A stretch of 64,000 nt of DNA from Orychophragmus violaceus (GCA_030180135.1 CM058239.1:59351246-59415245), one strand, 5' to 3'; numbered from the stretch's first letter, positions 43,139-53,942 are shown. Made by a program: numbers and translations. The notes: a model not told the origin generated them from the sequence alone.

Positions 43139-43745
43139 AAAAAAAGACGGTGTGTCGGACAAAAGAAAGCGAAGAGTTCTGGGAACAAATTTTTCCGATA
43201 GAGAGAGAGAGAAGTGAAAAAACCAGAGCAAAAGTGAGAGAAGAAGTGAAAGTGGGGAAGGAAGAATTCACCACTCGACAAAATACGAGAAAATTATAGT
43301 GGGAATCGTGCAAAATCTTAACCGCATGACTCCGAACCCGTAATAATTACGAGAAAATCGAGGTGATTTGGACTCTTCGCTCTCCCCCTAATCCGACCGA
43401 TGATATGAAATCAACGGCTGTGAGCGTACGGCAATTAGGTCACATCATCAAAAGAACGAGCCTGAAAAGACTCTTCGCGACCTTTGAATCTCAGCCGTCG
43501 ACGGTCGACCAGATCCACGGTTGGAGATGAAATTCTCAAGCAAATACACGCTATAACTGCCGACGCGCTAGAAAGCAGATCAGCTCGTCCCACGCGCCTC
43601 GCTCCGCACCGTTGGATCGAAACAAGATCAACGGATGGGGCAAAAATAATCATTAGATTTGTCACATCCGAGGCACGCACCTCTTCCCAAGAACGTCCAC
43701 CGCCCATTAACCTCGACCTCTCGAATTCAATGGGCTGGGGGCTAT
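43139..43745 (-). promoter_or_regulatory. Upstream region of the antisense gene and polypurine tract
   Basis: On the minus strand this would be the antisense gene's promoter and CT-rich 5' untranslated region (GAGA/TCTC run at 43,200-43,212). On the plus strand ATGGGCTGGGGGCTAT ends at 43,745, directly before the 3' LTR, and is the plus-strand primer of the element. Confidence 0.45.
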
Positions 43746-44284
43746 TGTTGGTACTGGATTTCCCTCTAGGAAATCCGGCCCATTAACAGACAAAACAGAG
43801 GCCCATAATTACGAGCCCGTTCCAGAATCAAAGACAGACAAAAGAGCCGACTCCTTCGATGGGCCCAAGTGAAACAAACGCCCTGGCAAGGCCCAGACGA
43901 TGCCGAAGCCGGAGACGACCGAGCTCGAGCTCGGCAGAAGATGACGTGGAGATAGAGCAACTCGGTCTTCGCAAGTTCAACTGATCCGCATAAATCTCGG
44001 AGATCGTTACGATGACGAGGCCGAAATATCAGGACGAAGAGATCAGAATCGAGACTATTTAAGAAAAGAAGTGGCGACTCATTAAGAAAAATTCCAACCT
44101 AGGCTAAGAACACTTCGATTAGTTAGCTCGATTTTATACTTTGTACTCTCTTCTCGACTGTGTTTGTTCTATCTCGACGATCAATCTCAATAAAGTCTTT
44201 GATTCATAGGAAACTATACCATTTCTATATCCAAAAGTCCAAATCCACGAATACAAATTCTTAGTGTGAATCCCGGATCTCACA
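43746..44284 (+). repeat. 3' LTR of Tat element
   Basis: 539 bp, differing from the 5' LTR at about six positions by eye. Followed by CAAGC duplication and host copia leader. Confidence 0.95.
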
Positions 44285-44289
44285 CAAGC

Positions 44290-44731
44290 CCACTACGAAT
44301 TTGCCTTTAACCTAGGGTACACTAAAACCCTAGAAGCTCAGCCGTCAAGCTTAAACTGGATCTGAAAACAGATCTGTAAAATTTTGTTCCCAAAAATTTC
44401 GAAAATTTTATAAAATTTTCAATAAAATTTCCAGAAACCAGAACCTTGAACAATAATTTTCCATCTTTAATTCATAAACTTTATTTAGATTTGAATCTAA
44501 ACAACAAATAATTTCAAAGATTCCAAAATACAGATTTAATCTCAAAAGCTTAAAGAAAAAAACAGATTCAACAATCTAAAAATTTTACCCAATGATTAAA
44601 TCCGAAAAATCATGACACAAAATAATTTTATGTCCATAAAATCAGATTTAATCTTCCAAAATTTTCAACAAATAATTAAATCCGAATTTCATGAAAATAA
44701 CTTGATAATCAAACAGAAACTGGACATGCAG
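44290..44731 (-). other. 5' leader of host copia, outer part
   Basis: AT-rich untranslated leader between the Tat insertion and the primer site; contains repeated AATTTT/AAATCCGA phrases. No gene. Confidence 0.6.
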
Positions 44732-44743
44732 GCTCTGATACCA
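44732..44743 (-). other. Primer-binding site of host copia
   Basis: Minus TGGTATCAGAGC, a perfect initiator-Met site, two bases from the LTR. Confidence 0.9.
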
Positions 44744-44745
44744 AT

Positions 44746-45164
44746 TGTTAATATTTCTTTATGATTTATACAAACCATAAACCATGACAGCTTCTGAATG
44801 ATATATGACATAAGCGGAAGCGTATCTTTTGGATCCATGGTTTTTTTATTCTGAATTCGTTATGGCTCTTCCACGACAAATCCAGAAAAGCCGCAGATCT
44901 CTGTTGATGGGATGCAGAGAATTTTTCTGTATTTCTAGTTAGGGTTGCCGAGGGGACCATAACTTTCTATTTATATAGAAACAATTTCTAATTCGGCCCT
45001 TCATCAAATTAGAAATCACATAATGTATCCACACATTAATTTTCCATAACACTTATGCCCATAGTCCTTTATTCTTTATCAAAGTGACCACATAAGTTTT
45101 GACTCTTTAATATAATGACCCTAACACATTAATAATACATGTGTGACCCAAAATGATCCTTACA
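44746..45164 (-). repeat. 5' LTR of host copia (419 bp)
   Basis: TGTTAATATT ... CCTTACA, flanked at 45,165 by AAAAA. Paired with 27,071-27,488. Confidence 0.9.
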
Positions 45165-45169
45165 AAAAA

Positions 45170-45735
45170 TCTCATCCAGATTTGGTTCCTCTTATCTGTG
45201 TGGTCAAGCTTGAGACCGAGTCTCTCGTAACAGCTCTCATGAGCCTTCTTTAGCGGACGAACCCGTTCATGACTTCCGCTATAAAAAGAGTGGTCGTCTT
45301 CTTCGTTTCACACACTTTTCAAATGAAACAATTCCAATAATCTTTTCTAAAGTAAGTGTCTTCTAAACATGCCCGGTTTTAAGGATGTAATGTGCACTGC
45401 ACATGATCTTACATTTTTAATTAGTTTTTTTTTACTATTTAGGACCCTAAATTTTGAAGATTTTGTAAATCAAGAGCTTATTTTTCAAAATTCAAACATA
45501 ATTTAGAGAAAATAAATTAATATAGCATAGGGTCCAGCTATACTTTGAGACGGACCTACTTCAAAATTATATCATAATAAAATCATATATTTTATTTTCG
45601 GATTTTGCAAAATGGTCCCAAACGCATTGTATCATGAGATTCAAAATTGCATAGAATCGTCACACAACACATAATTAAGTTAAGAAAAAAATCATATTTT
45701 GCCTCTACATTTTGTTCGTTGCAAAAACAAACGTT
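45170..45735. other. Unassigned flank with TATA-like element
   Basis: Continuation of the DNA interrupted at 27,065. GCTATAAAAAG at 45,278-45,288 followed by TTCACACACTTTTC resembles a promoter and leader, and AATGTGCACTGCACAT (about 45,389-45,404) is a near-palindrome. No coding frame is recognised. Confidence 0.3.
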
Positions 45736-45746
45736 TTTGAAAATCT

Positions 45747-46501
45747 TGTTTTTTTTTGTCAACTTTGTTGTTCATTAAAAGGCATTAAAGCCCAAATACA
45801 AACGAGCCCAAACAAGGTTAAACAAAACACGTGTCAATTCTCTAAAAGGACAGAATAGAATCCACGCGTTGATTGTTAGTGCACACCGACATGCAGCTCC
45901 GATCACAGTGGGAGGGAAAACGCCGATGAAGAAGCATGGCCATATCTCACCACCGCTCAAAACTCGCATGTTGATCCTCGCTCAGCTTGTAAAATAGTTG
46001 AATCAGTGACCGCCATGGAACTAGAACAGCTCAACAACTCCAACTTCATTTCCCAAACCGTGGAGGCTTAACGCCGGTCAAACCCATATGATTGGTTGAC
46101 CCGTGCCCACCAGGTTCCTCCAAGAGCGATGTGGAAAGCGTAAAGATATTATTCCAACAATAATAGAAAACCCAGATGAAGCATGAGAGAAACGGATTGA
46201 GTCAACAAAACACCTCCGGCAGAAGAGAGAATCGAGATCCGGACGAACCAGATCTAAACTTCGGATGAAAAGATCCGAATTTATTAGAACAAACCAAAAC
46301 AAAAAACTCACGAATTGCTTCTATCAAAAGAAAAGAAACCAAAAGCTGAAGCAATTCAGAGAAACAAACTATAAACAAAGCCGCAAAATTAACTCATTCA
46401 GGATTCCTTCTAAAAAATTGAATTGGAGAAGAAGGAGTGAAGAAGAGAGGATTTCTCTCTCTAAAGAGAGAGAGAAGCGGCCATCCATTCCAATTTTCTA
46501 A
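45747..46501 (-). mobile_element. Non-coding retroposon, Sadhu-like (755 bp)
   Basis: A T-run at 45,749-45,757 is the poly(A) tail on the minus strand, and an 11-bp direct duplication TTTGAAAATCT flanks it (45,736-45,746; 46,502-46,512). No conserved coding frame. Organisation matches the unit at 14,127, though sequence similarity is limited. It was inserted by LINE-type target-primed reverse transcription (inference). Confidence 0.65.
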
Positions 46502-46512
46502 TTTGAAAATCT

Positions 46513-47616
46513 CGTTTTGATTGCTTTCTTTTACCATTTTAATTATCATGTCATATTATAGTTGTTTATTCTTATTTACTACACAGATTTATTCGCATTT
46601 TTCTTAATTGGATGTTCGCTGTCCTACAGTTTCTGTCACACTAGATTATTATTTTGTGTCTCTGGTTGTTAAAACATTATATGTCCTACCCCTGCAACTC
46701 TCTAGGGTTACCTGCAAAACAAAAAACGAGGGAGGCCTGATTAATTGGTTCAACACCAATACTGCTATCTCTACTTTAAACTAGCACAACATCAAGGAAA
46801 CGAGTCCAAGGTTAATAATGCCTTGCACCCACGCCCGAGGGCTCAAACAATCTATCGCCCAATCGTGCATACGAGCTCCCAGCTCACACTCATGAACACC
46901 TACGGCCTCACTGTCACACAATGCGTCCCACGCACGGTACATCCCACGTACAACCATGGGAGGGCTCGTCAAGACCCTCCTCCGACGATCAAGGACGTCC
47001 CACGCCCTACACACAAGCCCTAGTACAATTCTAACACACATTGCCTTCACATACAAGCAACGTTTTCGGTTTAGCGATAACCTATCATCTAGGTTCCGTT
47101 TTCGGTTTAAGTGACACCCTATCTTCTAGGTTCTTTCAATCACATCAACGCAGATCATCGGCTAGAACTACACTATCTAGGAAAGATACTATTAAACGAG
47201 GATTTGAGCCCCAACATTGCAGTAGAATAAGGAAGAGATCACGTTCGGTCCTCACCTTAGTCTAGATCTGAGAAACAGAAGTAGATCTAGTGAATCCGGC
47301 TATAGATCTCGAGATCCTGCACACGGATCTAGGATCTTAGAAGACAGATCTAGAGAAAGAGAACGGATCTAGGGTTTTGGGCAAAAGATCTGAACAAACG
47401 AGGAAGATATCGTTCAGATCTACAACTTCTATCCATCAGAAGCATAGATCTGAAGCAGATCTGAGCGAGAGAGAGACGGAAAGAGAGACACGGTTCAGAT
47501 CTACAACTTCTACGGATCATATCTGATCTAGAAGCATAGATCTGAAGCAGATCTGGGGTTTAGAAGAAGAAAACGCAGTAGATCTGAGATCTGGAAATTC
47601 TCACCTTAAGAACGCG
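46513..47616 (-). repeat. Probable inner part of chromovirus 3' LTR and flank
   Basis: If the solo LTR at 47,622-48,796 is removed, minus sequence runs from 48,802 into 47,616 without a break, so at least the 47,000-47,616 part belongs to the chromovirus LTR. It is rich in AGATCTGA repeats (47,265-47,600). The LTR's left end cannot be fixed because its partner is outside the window. Confidence 0.4.
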
Positions 47617-47621
47617 AATAA

Positions 47622-48796
47622 TGATATACCATGGATTTTAGGACTTTTAACCATGGTATATATCTTTGTTATCGAGTCTTTCTATGTGTTTTGGAGTCTT
47701 TTCAGGTGTTTTACAGGTTTAAGGCACATTTAGAGCTCAATTGGACGTTCTGGGAGCATTGGGAGCATTTCTGCTCTGTTTAGAGGTTTCACAGAGTTCT
47801 CTGGCTGCAAAATCGCCTTGCAACGATCGATGCAGTTCTGCAGTGGTCGACGCAAGGTGATTCCAGGGTTCTGCGCCCAAAAATCTGCATTTTGGAGAAA
47901 TTACAGTTTTTGCCCAGAAACTTCCCAGACTTGTAAAAAGGCCCAAAAACGTGTTTAGACTTATATATTAGGGTTTTTAAGCCATTGTTTAGGCTACGCT
48001 TTATTTTACATTCAGAGAGAGTTAAGGGCTGATCTTGTTCTTGAAAGAGAGAGGATTTCGAACCCCAGTTCCTTATTTTTTTATATGCTATTTGGTTTTC
48101 TATTCATGATGTCTTATGTTTCGATGATCATGTCTGAGTAGTTTACCAGTTAGGTTTAGGGATTCTCACAGGGGATTTCATGGAATTATAGGTTAATCGA
48201 TCTGTAGGGATTCATATCTGTTAGTTCTTCATCTAGGGTTGTTCTTAATGCTTAATCTGAACTGGCCACTTAGATTTATGATGTTAGGTTGATTTCCACA
48301 ATGACAGTTGGTTGATTAACTAGAAAGAACCTTGATGAGCAATTTGACTATTCGCAAAGAAATTTGGTTTAGGAGAATTGTGAACGAATGAACTTGAGAT
48401 TAATGCTTGTTTAGAACTCTAGGATTCGCAACGAAAGTTGGCTTGCTAGGTTGTTAGACATAGATAATATTTGCAACAAAAGTTGGTCTGTTATAATTCT
48501 GTGATTCTAGTTCTAGAACAATTCTTAATTAGATCCCAATTGATTGATTAGCCTGTGTTCCTGATTTCCTGAGAACTCCCTTGACCTGACGCTTTTCCCT
48601 GATTGCTTACAACCGATCTATTTACTTTTCTGCTGCTCTGATTTACTGCTTACTTACTATTCACCTAGCTTAACCTGACATTCTATAATTTATCGCAAGA
48701 GTCTAGAGTCTTTGTGGATTCGATACCCTATATACTACTAGTTCACGTCTGTGCACTTGCAATGTAGATCTAGGGATTAAAACCCTGATCGTATCA
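47622..48796 (+). repeat. Solo LTR, Athila-like (1,175 bp)
   Basis: Starts TGATATACCATGG, ends CTGATCGTATCA, flanked by AATAA at 47,617-47,621 and 48,797-48,801, with no internal sequence. Its ends resemble those of the LTR at 54,443 (TGATATAC ... TTATCA). Such solo LTRs arise by recombination between the two LTRs of an element. Orientation is inferred from that similarity. Confidence 0.8.
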
Positions 48797-48801
48797 AATA
48801 A

Positions 48802-49257
48802 CGAAGGGCTCTGCACTCAAACGAGTAAAGAAGACGACGACTTAGGTTCGGGATCAGAAGCGCGAGCGAATGGCGGTCTCCGGCAACTTTTTCAGCGACT
48901 TGCGGCGGCTCAGGCAAGTGGCTGGCCTGCAGTCACGGTGGCTGGCCGGCGGTCACGGCGGCAGTAGGCGCTCCGGCGGTGGTCCGGCCGGCGGCGGTCG
49001 GTCTGCTCCGGTGGTCGCTCGTCGGCGGCTCCAGGCTGGTCGGCGGTGGCTGGCTGGCTCGGTGCTCGGGCAGAACTTCGTTGCTTTAGGAAAAGTGCAG
49101 AAATGAGAGGGGTGCTCCGCTTTTTATAGGGGACTTGGCTAGGGTTTTCAGATTGGGTGGATTGGGCCTTGGGCTTCTAGCTCATTCCTTCTTTTCCTTT
49201 GGGCTCAAGCAATTCTTCTTGGGCTTTTCACTTGGACCCTAGTATGGGTATGTTACA
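48802..49257 (-). repeat. Chromovirus 3' LTR, U3/R part
   Basis: Minus start TGTAACATAC follows a purine tract GGTGGGGGAGAAT (49,258-49,270). It contains TATAAAAAG on the minus strand (near 49,115-49,123), a telo-box AAACCCTA (49,142-49,149) and several GGGCC/GCCCAA motifs upstream. A GC-rich part at 48,880-49,080 explains a spurious plus frame rich in Gly and Arg. Confidence 0.7.
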
Positions 49258-49319
49258 ATTCTCCCCCACCAACCGTGAATTCGTCCCCGAATTCGCCCCG
49301 CTACGGGACACTGGAAACA

Positions 49320-49703
49320 GCTCTGGATGATTCAGCTTAAACGGTAGCTCGGGTTCTCAAACATCATCCTGGATTTCGTCTCTCTCCCAACGAACCAAAA
49401 CCATCTTGGTATTCTTCCCGTTGAACTCTAATTCTCGGCGGTCGACGACCGTAACGGGCTTACTCGTCACCGACCAATTGCGGTTGACATCTAATGGCGG
49501 CTTGGGTAGGATCGGTTCCGGTTCATGAACAACCTTCCGCAGAACAGACACATGGAACACATTGTGGAAATCTGACAGCTCTTGCGGTAACTCTAGCCTA
49601 TACGCCACCACACCAACTTTCCTGACTATCACAAACGGTCCCATATACCTTGGCCTCAACTTTTTCAGCTTGCGGTTGGGGTCGTTGCTCCGGAACGTCC
49701 TTG
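49320..49703 (-). pseudogene. Chromovirus integrase C-terminus
   Basis: 'KLKKLRPRYMGPFVIVRKVG', 'AYRLELPQELSDFHNVFHVS', then 'SKPVTVVDRRELEFNGKNTK' and 'VLVRWERDEIQDDV', the GPY/F region and chromodomain-like tail of Tekay-type pol. A TGA near 49,357 replaces the Trp of a 'WEPEL'-type end; the frame continues to 'PELFP'. It is joined at 49,703 to a copia LTR; the upstream part resumes at 62,307. Confidence 0.85.
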
Positions 49704-50382
49704 AAGGAATTTCTAGCAGTTCTAATCAGGATTAGCAACCCTAGTCTGAATTCCGAGCCTAGGATCTAAGGTTCATATAATTGAATCTATGGGATCTCAG
49801 ATTTACCTGGTGATTTGCAGCGGAAGTTTTAGCAGATAATCGAGATCACGAAGCACCTCAAAAGCTGTGCCTCTACTGGTATCCACACGCACACAAACTG
49901 AACAGGAGGGATGCTAGTGCCTATAGAGATCCAATCTCTTCAGAGGTTTCTATTCAAGTTCTGGTGGCTGTCTATTAGGTTAGCCATCAGTTTAGGTCGA
50001 CCATATATCTTATATATGTCGACTTAAACCACAACGGAATTAACCAACGATTAAACCGAATTAATCTGGTAATCCGCGAGTTGCATCGATCGACACACTC
50101 TTTGTGTCGATCGACACTGCCCCAGAATATTGATATCGAATGCATATCAAATATGCATTCACTAGATCATTACATTAGTGATCAACCTCGTCTTTAACGT
50201 CCAGTTTGCTTAGGTGTGTGACCCTGTAGGATCATATAACACTAGAAATGAGTTCTAAACTCATTGATCATAAGTGGCTTCTAGCAAAGCATTATGACTA
50301 CCTAGTGTCATATGATTGTCTCATCTCAACAATACGACTTTCACTTGGAGTAAGTACAATAGATTTCAGGACATTCCCAACA
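49704..50382 (-). repeat. 3' LTR of the right copia (679 bp)
   Basis: Forward TGAAGGAATTTC ... CCCAACA. On the minus strand a TATATAAG box (about 50,012-50,019) lies downstream of a pair of TCGATCGA palindromes (50,087-50,118). The purine tract AAGTGGGAGAT follows at 50,383. Confidence 0.85.
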
Positions 50383-51176
50383 ATCTCCCACTTGTACTGG
50401 AATCATCTATTCCTTCAATCCCTTCGTCACTATATCTCGATCTGGCACAAGGCAAGATCTGTGTCACCCTTATTTAGCCAAGATCATGTTCATCGAACTC
50501 CGATTTATACTGACAAGACAAACGACTGACAATCACCTTGTTTGAGTGTGGCCACACATTTCTCAGTATCAAATCTTCGATGGGCCCTGAGATATTTATC
50601 TCATGTTATATAGGAGGGACAAATCCCATCTTGTTCCATCCCTGTCTCTTCACACGCTTCATGATACGTCCAATCAATGCCTTTATAGTCACCAGTTACG
50701 GCTGACGTTTGACAAGGTTAAAGCGGACCAATTCACATGTAAGAAAACATGATGAACTCAGGTCTAAGGACTATACTCTATAGTCGTAATGAAAACTCTC
50801 ATGACACTTATATAACTATCCTGTAGAGTTCTCATCAGTGGGTCATGTCCGATCCTGTGTTCTCCGACACATATCTATGTGATTGACTTTAATACTTTTA
50901 TTAATGACTCCATGAAACTTAGTCATCAGTCACCTCACATACTAGTCTCACGCGGTTGTTAATGTCCCACTTTAACAACCTCGACCAGGGACCAACATAA
51001 TTTATGTCATTTATTATCTATAGGGTTTCATGATCAAGTCACATACTTGATGACCTATAAAATGTCATAAATTACTTTGAGACTATTATTTAATAACCAT
51101 TATTAAATAATACAGATGTCAGATTTCAATAACATAATCAAATTATGTTTATACGATCATCATATCATAACTAAAA
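50383..51176 (-). other. 3' untranslated region of right copia
   Basis: About 0.8 kb non-coding between RT and the 3' LTR. No RNase H motifs can be found in any minus frame, so the domain has been deleted. The remaining sequence includes repeated GTGACTATA/AGTCAT-like phrases. Confidence 0.6.
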
Positions 51177-52239
51177 TTAATAACAATGACTCCCACTAAA
51201 ATTAAGATCACATCTTAAGACATCTAATGCCTTTAGCAGTAGCCTGACCCTCATTCGCCCTTGCTTAGCGTGTGTCGAAAGACACTGCGTCTTGCTAAGA
51301 GTAATACCAAGAGTCATTTGCACGAAGCCCTTCTTGGAATCCTGCATATTGGACATGTGCAAGGCCTTATCACTATAAGTATCTTGACACAATCCAATTA
51401 GCCTATCCAATCTATCACTATAGATTCTCATTCCAGGAATGTATACGGTTTCTCCCATAATTTTAAAATAACTTTCGAATCAAGTCTTAACAGACTGAAA
51501 CAATGGAACTTCATTTCCGAGAAGTAGTATGTTATCAACATACAATACTAGAAATGCAACTGCGCTCCCACTAGTCCTCTTGTAAACACACGGTTCCTCT
51601 TCATTCATGACGAAGTCAAACCTTTTGACTGCTTTATCAAAACGAAGATTTCAACTCCGAGATGCTTGCTTCAATCCATAAATGGTTTGATGAAACTTGC
51701 ATATCTTTCTAGCTTCATTAGGATCAATGAAAAACTTCAGGTTGTGTCATGTACACATCCTTTTTCCAGAATTCCATTAAGGAAAACTGTTTTCACATCC
51801 ATCTGCCAGATCTCATAACCATTATGAGTGGCGGTTGCTAGGAGAATCCGAATGGACATTAGCATGGTGTTTGGGATTAGGTTTCTTCACAGTCAATACC
51901 ATGAATTTACTTGAAACCTTTTTGCCACCAACCTAGCTTTGTACATCTGAATATAACTATCCATGCCATCTTTTCTTCTTGAAAATCCATTTACTCACAA
52001 TGGCTTCTACACCATCGGGTGAATCAACCCAAGTCATACTTGGTTCTGTGACATGGATCCCATTCCGGATTCAGCGGCTTTCAGCCATTTTCGAAGTCAA
52101 GGCCCATCATTGCTTCTTCAAAATTCGCAGGCCCGTCACTTTCAATTATCAGTAGATCACGACAATTGGTTATAAGAAATCCATATTTCTCGGGTTCGTG
52201 ACGGATCCTTTCGGATCTGCGAGCTTCAGTTTTCTGTAA
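51177..52239 (-). pseudogene. Right copia reverse transcriptase (degenerate)
   Basis: From the linker 'RRSERIRHEPEKYGFLITNC' (52,225-52,165) through broken RT pieces to the frame 51,458-51,177 with 'IPGMRIYSDRLDRLIGLCQD' and 'MQDSKKGFVQMTLGITLSKT'. Forward 51,520-51,560 is the complement of an 'LYVDN'-type polymerase box. Many stops; RNase H absent. Confidence 0.75.
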
Positions 52240-52450
52240 AAGTCGCACACACATATCTCATATGTATACTTTTACCACGACCTAATTAACCAAGATTTAA
52301 ACCGTAGTTAATTAAGTCATAAACCAAAATCAATATTTGGTTCGCGATCTGTGTCGATCGATGCAACTTTTGTGTCGATCGACACTTCTTCAGAAACTCG
52401 TCATTTAAATGTATATCGAATATACATTCACCAGATCCTTTATAAACTCT
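52240..52450. repeat. LTR-related segment inserted in copia linker
   Basis: About 200 bases align by eye with LTR 50,010-50,170: AATTAACCAA, the paired TCGATCGA palindromes (52,343-52,383), then 'ATATCGAATATACATTCACC' against the LTR's 'TCAAATATGCATTCACTAG'. The segment interrupts the linker between integrase and RT, which otherwise reads through on both sides. Confidence 0.6.
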
Positions 52451-53340
52451 AGGCACCACAGGTGCAGGTTCTTCAACTCTTTGTAGATCCAACTGCTTCT
52501 CTTCCTCATCAGGTTGAGCAGTCTCCTGTGATTTTCGAATTTCTTCGAGTTGTACTTTTACTCCCACTGTTCTTCTTGGAAAGAAAGTCTTTCTCAAGAA
52601 AACATAGTTCCGAGCAACAAACAATTTGTTCTCGAACTGGTTGTAAAAGTAACATGCCTTGGTTTTGTTAGGACAACCAATGAAGTAGCACTTATCAGAT
52701 TTGGGTGTGAGCTTATCAGAGATTAAACGTTTTATATAAGTCTCGCAACTCCAAATCTCCATGATGGATAAATCAGAAACATTTACATTCCACATCTCAT
52801 GTGGTATCTCTGTAACTGATTTTGATGGAACTCTATTTAAAGTAAACTCAGACATTTCTAGAGCGTATTCTTAGAAGGATAATGGAAGATCTAAGTGACT
52901 CATCATTGATCGAACCATATCTAATAAAGTCCGATACAGGAGGAGTGAATTGTGAAACACTTTCACAATCTCTCAGATGATCACTAAATTCTTGACCTAA
53001 GTATTCACCTCCATGATCTCATCGTAGAGGTTTAATACCTTTGCCAAATTGATTATGTACTTCATTTTGGAACTCTTTGAACTTTTCAAAGATTCTGACT
53101 TATGCCTTATAAATAAGGCATAACCGTACCTTCTGAAAATATCAGTAAAGGTAATGAAGTACTGAAATTTTCCTCTAGCACTAGTGCTCATCGGTCCATA
53201 TACATCCGTATGTATAAAGCCCAATAAGCTTCTGGCCCTTTCATTTTGATCGTTCGCAACCTGTATCGACCGACGCACCGTTTGTGTCGATCGACACTAC
53301 CTTTTATCGAAAGGGGCCTTTGTCATTTTACCCAATAAGC
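52451..53340 (-). pseudogene. Right copia integrase
   Basis: Core pieces 'SLLGFIHTDVYGPMSTSARG' and 'FQYFITFTDIFRRYGYALFI' (53,216-53,110) and C-terminal 'TLNRVPSKSVTEIPHEMW' and 'KCYFIGCPNKTKACYFY' (52,840-52,620). A palindrome pair insertion at about 53,262-53,310 lies in the coding region just before the core. Frame-broken between 52,860 and 52,997. Confidence 0.8.
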
Positions 53341-53942
53341 TAGATTCATTTTACTCATTATGATTCATAATCAGATGAGCCCAAAAGCCCATCACTATGG
53401 AGCTTCTGAATCTGTGTCTCATTTATGTGGCCTAAAACGACAATGCCAGAGAGAAGTTTGATTCGTATCATTTGACTTGAATCTCTTGGTATTAATGTTA
53501 TAGTTAGGCATATTCTTGTTTAGAACATAAAGTCCATTCTCTAATGGATTGCTACTATAAAATATATCACTGTAATCAAATGAATAACACTTATTCTTAA
53601 TTTGAAAACTGATGTCCTTCCATATCCAAACAAGGAATAGAAATAATCTTTCTGCTCACAGCAGATACATAGTAGCAATTCTGAAGTTCTAAAATATGCC
53701 ATAAAGAAAACAAATGAAATACTCCTACGGCTAATGCAGCAACTCTTGCTCCATTTCCCACGCGTAGATCCACTTGTCCTTTCTTCATAGTCCTACTTTT
53801 GCTCAGGCCCTGCACATTTTCACAAAATATGAGTACCACAGCTGGTATCAAATACCCAATATGTAGAACTATAAGAAGTAACATTTACTTCTATAACATA
53901 AATACCTGAAGAAGAAGTCTCGTACGTCTTCTTCAGCTTCTC
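53341..53942 (-). pseudogene. Right copia protease and pre-integrase
   Basis: Frame 53,884-53,597 has 'VDLRVGNGARVAALAVGVFH', 'ELQNCYYVSAVSRKIISIPC', the copia protease C-terminal half; the DTG active site upstream is disrupted. Degenerate zinc region toward 53,341. Confidence 0.75.

Larger units (their letters stand above)
32696..44284 (+). mobile_element. Complete Tat-lineage Ty3/gypsy element (11.6 kb)
   Basis: LTRs 32,696-33,234 and 43,746-44,284, both 539 bp, with CAAGC duplications at 32,691-32,695 and 44,285-44,289. About six LTR differences by eye (1.1%). Order: primer site, gag, protease, RT, RNase H, second RNase H, integrase, tandem repeats, antisense gene, purine tract. The second RNase H and an antisense gene between pol and the 3' LTR are marks of the Tat lineage. 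At least six stops and two frameshifts mean it depends on other copies. Confidence 0.95.
27071..45164 (-). mobile_element. Copia element hosting a Tat element
   Basis: Minus-oriented Ty1/copia element with LTRs 44,746-45,164 (5') and 27,071-27,488 (3'), flanked by AAAAA on both sides (27,066-27,070; 45,165-45,169). LTRs differ by about six substitutions and two small indels by eye (about 1.4%). Coding DNA is 27,874-31,930. The leader is split by a Tat element (32,696-44,284). It is young in LTR terms, but gag-pol holds several stops. Confidence 0.9.

Noticed and set aside
46745..47265. Plus frames of 92 and 74 residues
   Set aside because: No family match, low codon coherence, probably within the chromovirus LTR or its flank.
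48870..49106. Gly/Arg-rich 78-residue plus frame
   Set aside because: GC-rich repeat (CCGGCGG) within the chromovirus LTR; antisense to its transcript and not protein-like.
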